Source: JBGTGG01 sp964398945
Lineage (GTDB): Bacteria > Bacteroidota > Bacteroidia > Cytophagales > Cyclobacteriaceae
Reading direction: 5' to 3'
DNA: 64,000 nucleotides
Assembly (NCBI GenBank): GCA_964398945.1
Contig: CAYNOT010000019.1
Coordinates: 1-64,000 of the forward strand
The notes under the pieces were generated by a model, which saw only the letters and a program-made list of their open reading frames with translations, had not been told where the DNA came from and did no database searches. Below are positions 25,565-34,179 of this stretch, in pieces (the stretch's first letter is position 1; every line of letters starts with the position of its first letter). The translations under genes were made by a program, and so were the position numbers.

Positions 25565-26935
25565 TTAAAACACCACCACCCTCGCACCACGCGGGTTTTG
25601 CAAATACGAATTCACGAGGTTTTGAACGGTGGAAGTTTCTTTTCCTGTTTTTACAAACCGAAGGGCATCTTCATAATTACTGATCGACTCCTTCTTACCA
25701 AAATAGCCAAAGCCAACGAAGTTTCCTTTCTCTACAAGTACCAATGAGTTTTCTTTTCCTGATCTACCTCGTCCAATAATTGCTGCGGTTTCCCCTCCTT
25801 CTGAAAACGATGCGATGGCATTGTTCAAACGCTTATTATATTTTTTAGGCTTCTCAATTTCCATGCACGCGCCCTTGCAATCGCCTGCCTGATAGTCGAA
25901 ACATAACCCTTTTGCCAATTGCAGTCCGCTGAGCTTTGGACAAAGGTCAAACTCGCGCACTTTCTCCCATAGAAAATTCCATGCATCGCCTTTTGTTGAA
26001 AAACGAATCAGTGGCATCGCACCACGTGCTACTTTGTTCACACAAAAACGCAAGTACCCGGCACGGTCTTCATAGCTGAAGATCCCCCACTCTTCTGCTT
26101 TGAATTTTTGCGCCATGTTATACTTCGGCCAGAGCCTTCGTATTTCCTGCGATTCAAAAATCAACGCGATCAGTTCGTTGCCGGTGAGTTCATAATTCAC
26201 ATGGTGGATTTCATTCCGGATGCGTGACCGGTTCCACTCACGGGCATCACCCGTAAAATGCCCGGCTATTCTTTTTTTAATGTTGACAGCCTTCCCGACA
26301 TAAATGACATGCCCACGTGCATTTTGAAAATAGTACACTCCCGGTTTGGCGGGCAACCGATCAAATTCTTCTTTCGGAAGATTGGGGGGTAAAATCGTTT
26401 CGCCCGAATTGCGCTTGAGTGCTTTCGCGATGTAATTGGTCTTGTCCCTTTTCAGGAGTTGATCAAATACTTTTACAGTGGCCGCGGCATCACCACCCGC
26501 CCGGTGCCGGTTTGTGATTTGGATTTTTAAACTTTCGGCCAGGCTTCCCAAACTGTAAGAACGCAAACCCGGAATAATTTTCCTGCTCAACCGAACGGTA
26601 CATAATTTTTTTGCCTGCCATTTTATATCGGCTTGCTCAAATTCCTTTTTTAAGAATGAATAATCGAAGTGGGCATTGTGGGCCACAAATATTTTTCCCT
26701 CCAGCCATTGGAAAATTTCAGCACCAAGCTGTTCGAATGTAGGGGCCTTGCTCACCATTTCAGTGCTAATTCCCGTAAGGCCAGTGATATAATACGGGAT
26801 GTTCCGGCCGGGATTGACCAGGGAGTGGAATTCGCCCGTCACTTGCATGCCATCATGGTGATAAATGGCGATTTCGGTGATGCGGTGGTTTTCCGCATAG
26901 CCCCCGGTTGTCTCCAGATCAACAATTGCATACAT
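25565..26935 (-). CDS. Exonuclease (DnaQ-like) / GIY-YIG nuclease fusion
   Basis: The 456-residue protein joins a DEDD 3'-5' exonuclease domain (about 1-170; Asp6 and Glu8 in VDLETTGG, HNAHFDYSFL, and HRAGGDAAAT) to a UvrC/Cho-like GIY-YIG endonuclease domain (from about 205: GVYYFQNARGHVIYVGKAVNIKKRI). The C-terminal third resembles the Cys-containing region of the Cho/UvrC group (CFDYQAGDCKGAC). Such fusions are common in Bacteroidota and are annotated as DNA polymerase III epsilon-like; a role in DNA repair is inferred. It stands alone. Confidence 0.93.
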   Translation of the reverse strand: MYAIVDLETTGGYAENHRITEIAIYHHDGMQVTGEFHSLVNPGRNIPYYITGLTGISTEMVSKAPTFEQLGAEIFQWLEGKIFVAHNAHFDYSFLKKEFEQADIKWQAKKLCTVRLSRKIIPGLRSYSLGSLAESLKIQITNRHRAGGDAAATVKVFDQLLKRDKTNYIAKALKRNSGETILPPNLPKEEFDRLPAKPGVYYFQNARGHVIYVGKAVNIKKRIAGHFTGDAREWNRSRIRNEIHHVNYELTGNELIALIFESQEIRRLWPKYNMAQKFKAEEWGIFSYEDRAGYLRFCVNKVARGAMPLIRFSTKGDAWNFLWEKVREFDLCPKLSGLQLAKGLCFDYQAGDCKGACMEIEKPKKYNKRLNNAIASFSEGGETAAIIGRGRSGKENSLVLVEKGNFVGFGYFGKKESISNYEDALRFVKTGKETSTVQNLVNSYLQNPRGARVVVF

Positions 26936-27002
26936 GGCACCAAGTTAGAGTTTGACTTTCTCACATAAAAGTGGATATTGAAACTAATTTTAATTCCAGA
27001 AA

Positions 27003-27347
27003 ATGAACGGAGTAGTACGATTTCTTTTGTCGGGGTTGGCGGTGCTGCTGGCCTCGTACCTTTTACCGGGTGTTTCGGTGGGGCACTACGGCTATGCCTT
27101 ACTGGTGGCCGTAGTGTTGGCACTTGCGAATGTGCTGGTAAAACCCCTGTTGGTGATCCTGACCATTCCTCTTACCATTATCACTTTCGGGTTTTTCTTA
27201 TTGGTGATCAATGCGTTGATTGTTTTGTTGGTTGACTATTTAGTGGCAGGGTTTCATGTTGAAAATTTTTGGTGGGCGCTTGGTTTTAGTTTGATCCTTT
27301 CGCTTTTCAACAGCATGTTCACGGATTTGGCAACGAAGAAGAACTAA
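27003..27347 (+). CDS. Phage holin family (YvlD-like) small membrane protein
   Basis: The 114-residue protein consists of four hydrophobic helices (about 5-22, 28-48, 52-76 and 90-108) with conserved-looking NVLVKPLLVILTIPLTIITFG in the middle, the signature stretch of the 4-TMS YvlD/phage-holin-IV-like family. Despite the name, nothing here suggests a prophage. The physiological role is unknown. An inverted-repeat element follows the gene. Confidence 0.88.
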   Translation: MNGVVRFLLSGLAVLLASYLLPGVSVGHYGYALLVAVVLALANVLVKPLLVILTIPLTIITFGFFLLVINALIVLLVDYLVAGFHVENFWWALGFSLILSLFNSMFTDLATKKN

Positions 27348-27388
27348 TTTGTTGATTCGAAAATGAGCGAATTAGAGTATTAAATCTC

Positions 27389-27500
27389 TTAACGCTTTGT
27401 GTTCCTTCGTGGATTCTTTGTGGAACTTCGTGTAACAACTATTAATTAAAATTATTGCACGAAGTTCCACAGAGGATACCAAAGGCTCACAAAGAATTAA
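27389..27500. repeat. Foldback element with 43-44-base arms
   Basis: The arms 27389-27432 and 27458-27500 are inverted copies. The inner 14 bases TGTGGAACTTCGTG / CACGAAGTTCCACA are perfect; the rest is about three-quarters matched. Both ends carry TTAA. The spacer is 25 AT-rich bases. The words CTTTGTG and CCTTTGGT resemble a Bacteroidota intergenic repeat family also seen near 41.2 kb. Confidence 0.75.
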
Positions 27501-27566
27501 CTGAACATATTCACCTTGGAATTTTTTCTATTGGTGGTAAGTGATCTGGAAAAAGGCTCGATAAAC

Positions 27567-28607
27567 TTATAGGTTAACTGTTCTCATTTCCTGATTGCTG
27601 ATGGTTGCCGCTTCAATTATCTGCATCACCCTGATCCCATCATCCGCAGAAACCGGAATTTCTTTTTCTGAAACCAGCGCGTGATACAATTCATCATAGT
27701 AAATGCGATAATCACCCGGCAACGTTTCTACTAACTCCTTACTGTTCTTCCCATCAATCCCAATATGCAGCAATCCTTTTTCACCGTCAGGTTCCCGTCC
27801 CCAATCACCAACTGGTTTTTCTCCCTTGAGAAGTCTTTGCTCCTGCACATCTCCGCGCGATTTCAAAAACGATCCGTTGGTGCCATGCACAACATACGAG
27901 GGCAACGGTTCTTTTACATAATAACTGGAAAGCAGTCGCACCCGAAAAGTTGGATAGAACAAAAGGATTTCAAAGTAGTCGTCAACTTTTGAAAACGGAC
28001 GGGTGATAGCGATGTCCGCAAAAACAGAATCCGGCATTCCAAACAACACAATTGCCTGATCGATCAGATGTGGCCCTAAATCTTTTACAATGCCCGATCC
28101 CGGACTTGGTATTTCTTTGTGCACTTTGGGGCTCGGTCCCGGGCTATAGCGGTCAAACGCGATCGTAACCTGGACAATTTCCCCCAACACCCCGCTTTCA
28201 ATAATTTGTCGGACCGTCCTGAAATCACTGTCCCACCTGCGGTTCTGAAAAACAGAAAGTACCCGTCCTTTTTCGAGGGCTAAATTCTTCAATTGAACAG
28301 CTTCTTCAACCGTTGTTGTAAACGCTTTTTCCACTACAACATTTTTATTCGCTTGCAAAGCTTTTTCAGCATATTCAAAATGCGTGGCAGTAGGTGTGTT
28401 CACAATAATCAAATCAACAGTATCATCACTCAAAACAGATTCCAATGATGGATAACTTTTTACATTGGGATAATCCTGTTGGATCAATTCTTTAGAGCGC
28501 TCCCATGAGCCCACAAGTTCCATGTTGGGGTGGAGGTCAATAAACGGGGCATGGAATACGCGCCCCGACATACCATAGGATAACAATGCTGCTTTTATTT
28601 TTTGCAT
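27567..28607 (-). CDS. Gfo/Idh/MocA-family oxidoreductase
   Basis: The 346-residue protein has an N-terminal Rossmann domain (KIKAALLSYGMSGRVFHAPF; the usual GxGxxG reads SYGMSG), followed by VNTPTATHFEYAEKALQANKNVVVEKAFTT with the family's EK motif (Lys in EKAF), and the alpha/beta C-terminal domain with the DLGPHLIDQAI segment containing the catalytic His region. These NAD(P)-dependent enzymes act on sugars, cyclitols or related compounds; the substrate is unknown. ATG 28607 is chosen over 28643, because the 12 extra residues are not family-like. Confidence 0.93.
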   Translation of the reverse strand: MQKIKAALLSYGMSGRVFHAPFIDLHPNMELVGSWERSKELIQQDYPNVKSYPSLESVLSDDTVDLIIVNTPTATHFEYAEKALQANKNVVVEKAFTTTVEEAVQLKNLALEKGRVLSVFQNRRWDSDFRTVRQIIESGVLGEIVQVTIAFDRYSPGPSPKVHKEIPSPGSGIVKDLGPHLIDQAIVLFGMPDSVFADIAITRPFSKVDDYFEILLFYPTFRVRLLSSYYVKEPLPSYVVHGTNGSFLKSRGDVQEQRLLKGEKPVGDWGREPDGEKGLLHIGIDGKNSKELVETLPGDYRIYYDELYHALVSEKEIPVSADDGIRVMQIIEAATISNQEMRTVNL

Positions 28608-28658
28608 GTGATAAAGATAAAGAATTTCATAAAAGCTGTACATTGAAATAAAAAAACC

Positions 28659-30254
28659 ATGCGCACATATTTCTTTTTATTCATAGTGGTTTCTTCCATC
28701 ACGCTTCGTGCACAAAACCTCCGCTCCGGTGGTGCATTAAAGCCTGAGCAGGCAATCATGGACATCCGGCATTACACCATTGCTTTGGATGTAAATCCAG
28801 AAACGCAATCCATTAAAGGGTATACAGAAATTGCTCTGATTTTATCAACGGCATCACCAATATTGTTGCTGGATTTATGGCACGGCCTCACGGTGGATGG
28901 TGTAACGGTGAATGGCAAGAAAGAAACATTTGAACATACAGAAACCGATTTGCTCAGGATCACCGGCAATAAACCATTCGCGAAGGGCAACGTAAAAATA
29001 AAAGTCATGTACGGTGGGAAACCCGGGATTTCAGAGCGGCCACCGTGGACTGGCGGATTCCAATGGGAAAAAGATTCCAATGGAAATCCGTGGATCGCCA
29101 TTACTTGCCAGGGGGAAGGCGGTAAAATATTTTTTCCCTGTAAAGACCATCCCAGTGATGAACCAAATGAGGGTGCTGACATGATCATTACGGTTCCAAA
29201 AGGTTTATCAGTAGCCGGCCCGGGATTGCTAAAGAAAACGACACATTCAAAAACCACTTCTACGTTTCATTGGAAAACCAACTACACCATCAGCAATTAT
29301 TGCCTGGTGTTCAACATTGGCGACTATGCAGTGGTAAAAGATACCTACACTACTGTGTTGGGAAACAAAGTGCCGATGGAATTTTATGTGTTGGAAGAAC
29401 ATAAAGACAAAGGGCCGCATCATCTGGAAGTTTTAAAACACACCACACAGGTGATGGAAAAATATTTTGGTGAATACCCGTGGGCGAAAGAAAAAATCGG
29501 GATTGCGGAAACACCGCACCTCGGGATGGAGCATCAAACGATGAACGCGTATGGAAATCAATTCCGCTACACCAAAGTTGGTGGTGAAGATTTTGATTGG
29601 TTGCTGACGCATGAGTTTGGCCATGAGTGGTGGGCCAACAAAGTCACCAATTCGGATTGGGCACACATGTGGATACAAGAAGGCATTTGCAGTTATGGGG
29701 ATGCGTTGTATGTTCGGGAACTGGAAGGTGAAGAGGCCTATCAAAAAATAATGCGGCAGCGTGCACGCGATTCTCAAAACCAAAAACCAATCGTTCAGGG
29801 TGAAGTAGTTGATTCAGATGATACGTACCACAGCGATATTTATGGAAAAGGTGCATTGTTTATGCACACGCTACGGTTTGTCATTGGCGATAGCATTTTC
29901 TTTCCAACGCTAAAAAAATTAGCAACGGACCCAAAATACACCTACGACAATACCGTCACCACCGATGATGTTGAAAAATTATTCAGCACAGCTTCCGGCC
30001 AAAATTTGAAACCGCTCTTCGATTTTTACTTGCGCACCACAAACAAACTGGAAATCAGCGTAAAGCAGACCAATGAAAACAAATACAAAATCCGGTTGAC
30101 AAATTTTCAAGGGATGAAATTGCCGGTAGAGGTTTTGGTGAACGGGGAAACCACCATGTTGATGCTCGATGACAAAGAGGTCGTTTTTGAAAGCGGCACA
30201 TTTCCGCAAATCGATCCAATCGGTTTTTATTTAAAGCGGGTGGTGTTTGAGTAG
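28659..30254 (+). CDS. Exported M1-family (aminopeptidase N-like) metallopeptidase
   Basis: The 531-residue protein has a signal peptide (about 1-18, ending LRAQ), an N-terminal beta domain, and the gluzincin zinc site HEFGHEWW around residues 318-325, with the third ligand Glu in WIQEGICSYGDAL some 20 residues on. The substrate-recognition loop reads GMEHQTMNAYG in place of the classical GAMEN, as in the shorter M1 subgroup of Bacteroidota. It is probably periplasmic or surface exposed and trims peptides. It is transcribed divergently from the oxidoreductase gene. Confidence 0.95.
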   Translation: MRTYFFLFIVVSSITLRAQNLRSGGALKPEQAIMDIRHYTIALDVNPETQSIKGYTEIALILSTASPILLLDLWHGLTVDGVTVNGKKETFEHTETDLLRITGNKPFAKGNVKIKVMYGGKPGISERPPWTGGFQWEKDSNGNPWIAITCQGEGGKIFFPCKDHPSDEPNEGADMIITVPKGLSVAGPGLLKKTTHSKTTSTFHWKTNYTISNYCLVFNIGDYAVVKDTYTTVLGNKVPMEFYVLEEHKDKGPHHLEVLKHTTQVMEKYFGEYPWAKEKIGIAETPHLGMEHQTMNAYGNQFRYTKVGGEDFDWLLTHEFGHEWWANKVTNSDWAHMWIQEGICSYGDALYVRELEGEEAYQKIMRQRARDSQNQKPIVQGEVVDSDDTYHSDIYGKGALFMHTLRFVIGDSIFFPTLKKLATDPKYTYDNTVTTDDVEKLFSTASGQNLKPLFDFYLRTTNKLEISVKQTNENKYKIRLTNFQGMKLPVEVLVNGETTMLMLDDKEVVFESGTFPQIDPIGFYLKRVVFE

Positions 30255-30352
30255 CGGATACGTATAAATATTGAATAAAACCAGATTCCTTCGATCATAA
30301 AATATCCTTAAAATAAAACCAGCCCCCTGCTTTCCCATCCCAATCCCTCCCT

Positions 30353-30360
30353 TATTTTTG
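30353..30360 (+). promoter_or_regulatory. Putative -7 promoter element of tex
   Basis: TATTTTTG is an exact TAnnTTTG match, 30 bases upstream of ATG 30391. A TTTC at 30331-30334 is a weak -33 candidate. The box overlaps the in-frame TTG that would otherwise extend the Tex reading frame. Confidence 0.5.
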
Positions 30361-30390
30361 CCTTCCCAATTAAAAATATACCAATCCTTA

Positions 30391-32661
30391 ATGGAAATAA
30401 TTGTACGCATTGCAAGTGAGTTAAAATTAACCACCAACCAGGTTAAAATTGTTGTTGAGTTGCTGGCCGAAGGTGCCACCATTCCTTTTATGGCTCGCTA
30501 CCGAAAAGAATTGACCGGAAGTTTAGATGAAGTGGAGTTGACCGCCATACGGGATCGGCATGAACAATTAGAAGAACTTGCCAAAAGGAAAGAGGCTGTT
30601 TTAAAATCGATTGAAAAGCAAGGCTTCTTAACGCCTGAACTGGAAAAGCTTATTGCCGAAGCAGAAACCTTAATTGAAGTTGAGGACATTTATCTGCCGT
30701 TCAAGCCCAAACGAAAAACCCGCGCCACGGTAGCGAAGGAAAAAGGACTTGAGCCACTTGCGCAACGGATTTTCGATCAGGTGAAACTTGATCTGGAAAG
30801 TGAAGCAAACACATTTGTCAATCAGGAACTTGGTGTTGCCAATGAAGAAGAAGCCCTTGCCGGGGCGCGTGACATTATAGCGGAGTGGATCAGCGAAAAC
30901 CAGGATGCGCGTAAAAATATCCGCGAACTTTTCTGGAACGAAGGTGTGATCCAGGCAAGTGTTTATAAAACAAAAGCCGAATCGGAAGAAGCGCAAAAAT
31001 TCAAGGACTATTTCGATTGGAAAGAACCGATCAGCAAAACACCATCGCACCGATTGCTTGCCATGCGCAGGGCAGAAAAAGAAACCATCATCAGTTTGGA
31101 TATCGCACCCAACGAAGAAACAGCCAATAATTTATTGGAAGAACAATTTGTGAAAACAAAATCACCTTCCGGTGAACAAGTTGTGTTGGCCGTTAAGGAT
31201 TGTTACAAACGCTTGCTCAAGCCTTCGCTCGAAACAGAAATCCGTGTCGAAACAAAAATGAAAGCCGACCAGGAAGCCATCAAAGTTTTTTCATCCAACT
31301 TGAAAGAATTATTGCTCGCCTCGCCACTCGGACAAAAACGTGTGCTTGCATTGGACCCGGGGTTTAGGAGCGGAACAAAATTGGTTTGCCTGGGCGAACA
31401 AGGTGAACTTCTTTTCGATACGGTTATTTACCCGAATGAACCGCAACGCGAAACACAAAAATCGGCAACCATTGTGCTCGGGCTTTGTGACCGGTTTAAA
31501 ATAGAAGCCATTGCCATCGGAAACGGAACTGCCAGTCGCGAAACAGAATCGTTTATCAAAAGCATTGGCTTGCCAAAAGAAATTACGATTGTGATGGTGA
31601 ATGAAAGTGGCGCTTCCATTTATTCCGCATCAGAGGTGGCACGCAATGAATTCCCTGACAAAGATGTGACCGTGCGTGGTGCAGTTTCAATTGGCAGGAG
31701 ATTGATGGATCCATTGGCCGAGCTTGTGAAAATTGATGCGAAGTCAATTGGCGTTGGCCAATATCAACATGATGTCGATCAAACCAAACTCAAAGCCGGA
31801 CTTGATGATGTGGTGATGAGTTGTGTGAACTCTGTTGGTGTGGAAGTGAACACCGCAAGTAAAGAATTGCTTTCGTATGTATCGGGACTTGGCCCGCAGC
31901 TTGCACAAAATATTGTTGAATACCGAAATCAACATGGTGCTTTTAAAGACCGGGATTCATTGAAGAAAGTGACACGCTTGGGCGATAAAGCATTTGAGCA
32001 ATGTGCCGGATTCTTGCGTGTACGCGATTCGAAAAACCCATTGGATAGAAGTGCCGTACATCCGGAACGTTATGCGTTGGTTGAAAAATTTGCGACCGAT
32101 TTGAATTGCACGATAAACGATTTAATGACGAGCGATGAGTTGCGCAAAAAACTCGACCTAAAAAAATATGTAAGCGAAACGGTAGGGCTTCCAACACTTA
32201 CTGATATCCTTTCCGAGCTCGAAAGGCCCGGCCGTGACCCGCGTGAAAAATTTGAAGCCTTTACTTTCCAGGAAGGCGTGAACGAAATCAAAGACCTGAA
32301 AGTGGGAATGAAATTGCCCGGCATCGTGACCAACGTTACCAACTTCGGTGCGTTTGTGGATGTTGGTGTCCATCAGGATGGGTTGGTGCACATCAGCCAT
32401 TTGAGCGACCAGTTTGTAAAAGATGTGAATGGTGTAGTAACCGTAGCGCAAAAAGTAGAAGTGACTGTTTTGGAAGTGGACGTTGCACGAAAACGTATTG
32501 CGTTGTCATTGAAAAGCGATCCGTTCGGAAGCAGCCCAGCGCCAAGTAAACGTGAACACGCTCCAAGCAAAACAAAACAATCAAAACCCTCCGCTCCAAA
32601 GGTGAAAGAAGAAAGTATGGAAGATAAGCTGGCAGCGTTGCGGGACAAGTTTAAGAGGTGA
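30391..32661 (+). CDS. tex: Transcription accessory protein Tex (S1 domain)
   Basis: The 756-residue protein is a full Tex: N-terminal helical domain (ATIPFMARYRKELTGSLDE), YqgF-like RNase H fold (VLALDPGFRSGTKLVCL, about 320-440), tandem helix-hairpin-helix region (TASKELLSYVSGLGPQLAQNIVEYR) and a C-terminal S1 RNA-binding domain (from about residue 636: VGMKLPGIVTNVTNFGAFVDVG). A Lys/Ser-rich tail follows. Tex binds nucleic acids and affects transcription and stress tolerance. ATG 30391 (MEIIVRIASELKL) is chosen; a TTG 33 bases upstream lies in the putative promoter. Confidence 0.96.
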   Translation: MEIIVRIASELKLTTNQVKIVVELLAEGATIPFMARYRKELTGSLDEVELTAIRDRHEQLEELAKRKEAVLKSIEKQGFLTPELEKLIAEAETLIEVEDIYLPFKPKRKTRATVAKEKGLEPLAQRIFDQVKLDLESEANTFVNQELGVANEEEALAGARDIIAEWISENQDARKNIRELFWNEGVIQASVYKTKAESEEAQKFKDYFDWKEPISKTPSHRLLAMRRAEKETIISLDIAPNEETANNLLEEQFVKTKSPSGEQVVLAVKDCYKRLLKPSLETEIRVETKMKADQEAIKVFSSNLKELLLASPLGQKRVLALDPGFRSGTKLVCLGEQGELLFDTVIYPNEPQRETQKSATIVLGLCDRFKIEAIAIGNGTASRETESFIKSIGLPKEITIVMVNESGASIYSASEVARNEFPDKDVTVRGAVSIGRRLMDPLAELVKIDAKSIGVGQYQHDVDQTKLKAGLDDVVMSCVNSVGVEVNTASKELLSYVSGLGPQLAQNIVEYRNQHGAFKDRDSLKKVTRLGDKAFEQCAGFLRVRDSKNPLDRSAVHPERYALVEKFATDLNCTINDLMTSDELRKKLDLKKYVSETVGLPTLTDILSELERPGRDPREKFEAFTFQEGVNEIKDLKVGMKLPGIVTNVTNFGAFVDVGVHQDGLVHISHLSDQFVKDVNGVVTVAQKVEVTVLEVDVARKRIALSLKSDPFGSSPAPSKREHAPSKTKQSKPSAPKVKEESMEDKLAALRDKFKR

Positions 32662-32718
32662 TGTAGTTGTTCGTGGCTAATGCTGGTCACCTGAACCTGG
32701 CAACTCCATAAAACTTTC

Positions 32719-33108
32719 CTAATGAAAAATAGTTGTGATATCGTCACCGATGCGGCTGGGGCGTTTTGATTGAGCATCCAAGAGACACCAAAGGGTTTTA
32801 CCTTTCACCACAAGCTTTTGTGATTCTTTGTTTCGGATTTCGACATGACGTTCTGATTTTACACCTTCGCTCCATTCCACCCAGGTTTTAGCAATTAAGA
32901 TATCACCAAGCACGGCCTGGCTTGCATAATCAATTTCGTGACGCAAGACCATCCAGATATATTTAGTCGTAATATCTTCTGGGGCTAATTTCTCCCAGTG
33001 TGCTTTTGCGACATCCTGAATCCATTGCAGGTATACCACATTGTTCACATGATGGAGTTCATCAATGTGTTCAGGCTTTACTTCGATTTCAAGTTCGAAA
33101 CTTTTCAC
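32719..33108 (-). CDS. Acyl-CoA thioesterase, hotdog fold
   Basis: The 129-residue protein is a 4-hydroxybenzoyl-CoA-thioesterase-type hotdog protein. The N-terminal signature HIDELHHVNNVVYLQWIQDV (about residues 14-33) includes the active-site region of the YbgC/FcbC group, followed by the central strands EWSEGVKSERHVEIRN. It probably hydrolyses a short or medium acyl-CoA or acyl-ACP. Its ATG overlaps the VOC gene stop by four bases (ATGA), so it is the last gene of the minus-strand cluster. Confidence 0.9.
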   Translation of the reverse strand: MKSFELEIEVKPEHIDELHHVNNVVYLQWIQDVAKAHWEKLAPEDITTKYIWMVLRHEIDYASQAVLGDILIAKTWVEWSEGVKSERHVEIRNKESQKLVVKGKTLWCLLDAQSKRPSRIGDDITTIFH

Positions 33109-33602
33109 TTTTCCAATTCAGCCAACAAATCATTTAAATCAAGCGACCGGGTATACATCTCCAACGAACCATCCGGTTTTGTTGGCCATTCCCCTTTTGG
33201 CCGGTCCCAATACAGCTCTACTCCATTGTTGTCGGGGTCATTTAAATACAATGCCTCTGAAACCCCATGATCGGAAGCGCCTGTCAAAGGATACTTTTCT
33301 TGTATCAACCGATCTAAAATCACTGCCAAGTCTTTTCGTGTCGGGTATAAAATTGCAGTATGAAAAAGTCCCGGTGAATTGTTTGGGGCCTGCGGGCCGT
33401 CTTTACTAAACCACGTGTTTAATCCAATGTGATGGTGATAACCACCCGCTGAAATAAAAGCCGCATCACTTCCATACATGGTGGTCAATTCAAACCCCAA
33501 CAAACCACAATAAAAATCGAGCGCTCGGTTGATGTTACTGACTTTCAAATGGACGTGGCCAATGCGGGTAGCTGTCGGAACGATGTATCTGTTGTTATCC
33601 AT
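33105..33602 (-). CDS. VOC-family (glyoxalase/extradiol dioxygenase-like) protein
   Basis: The 165-residue protein carries a vicinal-oxygen-chelate fold: IGHVHLKVSNINRALDFYCGLLGFEL at residues about 13-38 (first metal His in HVHL), YHHHIGLNTW near 57 and a C-terminal half with LNDPDNNGVELYWDRP (last metal Glu). This arrangement resembles catechol-2,3-dioxygenase-like single-module proteins; the reaction is not predictable. It precedes and overlaps the thioesterase gene. Confidence 0.9.
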   Translation of the reverse strand: MDNNRYIVPTATRIGHVHLKVSNINRALDFYCGLLGFELTTMYGSDAAFISAGGYHHHIGLNTWFSKDGPQAPNNSPGLFHTAILYPTRKDLAVILDRLIQEKYPLTGASDHGVSEALYLNDPDNNGVELYWDRPKGEWPTKPDGSLEMYTRSLDLNDLLAELEK

Positions 33603-33675
33603 TTAACTGAATGTTTTGAAAATATCAAACTGGGTCGTGCTTTACGAAGCACCCTCATTGAAAACAAAAACGAAA

Positions 33676-34176
33676 TTATTCCTCTATCTCTACAATCACT
33701 TCAATTTCCACCACCGCATTAAAGGGGAGCACCGACTGGCCAACGGCTGCACGGGCATGTTTTCCCTTTTCACCAAAGACTTCCACCATTAAATCAGAAA
33801 ACCCATTCATCACTTTGGGCTGGTCATAAAAATCAGGTGCCGAGTTCACCATGCCGTGTACTTTTACAAACTGTTTCACCCGGCTCAACTCACCCACCGC
33901 ATCTTTTATCGTGGCGATGATCATCAAACCCGATTCACGCGCTGCTGCATACCCTTCTTCAATGGTGAGGTCTTTTCCTACTTTTCCGGCAATGTGGGCA
34001 CCATCGCCCGACAAGAACAATAAATTTCCAACTTGTTTGTACTTTACATAATTGGCCACGGGTTTTGTTGAGGCCGGAAGTTCAAGCCCCAGTTCTTTAA
34101 GCCGTTGTTCAGGGGTTTGTGCATTTGCAATGGACACACCCAGAACAAATGCAATAATCAAGTTGAATGCTTTCAT
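33676..34176 (-). CDS. RidA-family protein with signal peptide
   Basis: The 166-residue protein has an N-terminal signal peptide (MKAFNLIIAFVLGVSIANAQ) before a RidA/YjgF-like domain with LLFLSGDGAHIAGKVG and a C-terminal FNAVVEIEVIVEI strand. Cytoplasmic RidA enzymes deaminate reactive enamines; the export signal places this one in the periplasm or outside, so a housekeeping RidA role is unlikely. The Arg of classical RidA active sites is not evident in the expected ARAAVGQSVLPFNA motif order, but ARAAVG is present. It starts three bases after the M14 peptidase stop. Confidence 0.9.
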   Translation of the reverse strand: MKAFNLIIAFVLGVSIANAQTPEQRLKELGLELPASTKPVANYVKYKQVGNLLFLSGDGAHIAGKVGKDLTIEEGYAAARESGLMIIATIKDAVGELSRVKQFVKVHGMVNSAPDFYDQPKVMNGFSDLMVEVFGEKGKHARAAVGQSVLPFNAVVEIEVIVEIEE

Positions 34177-34179
34177 ACA

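Noticed and set aside
27003..27347. Prophage, suggested by the holin-family name
   Set aside because: No other phage gene, integrase or attachment site is nearby; the YvlD-like family is chromosomal in many bacteria.
30358..30390. TTG start extending tex by 11 codons
   Set aside because: The TTG is part of an exact -7 promoter box (TATTTTTG); the ATG at 30391 gives the usual Tex N terminus.
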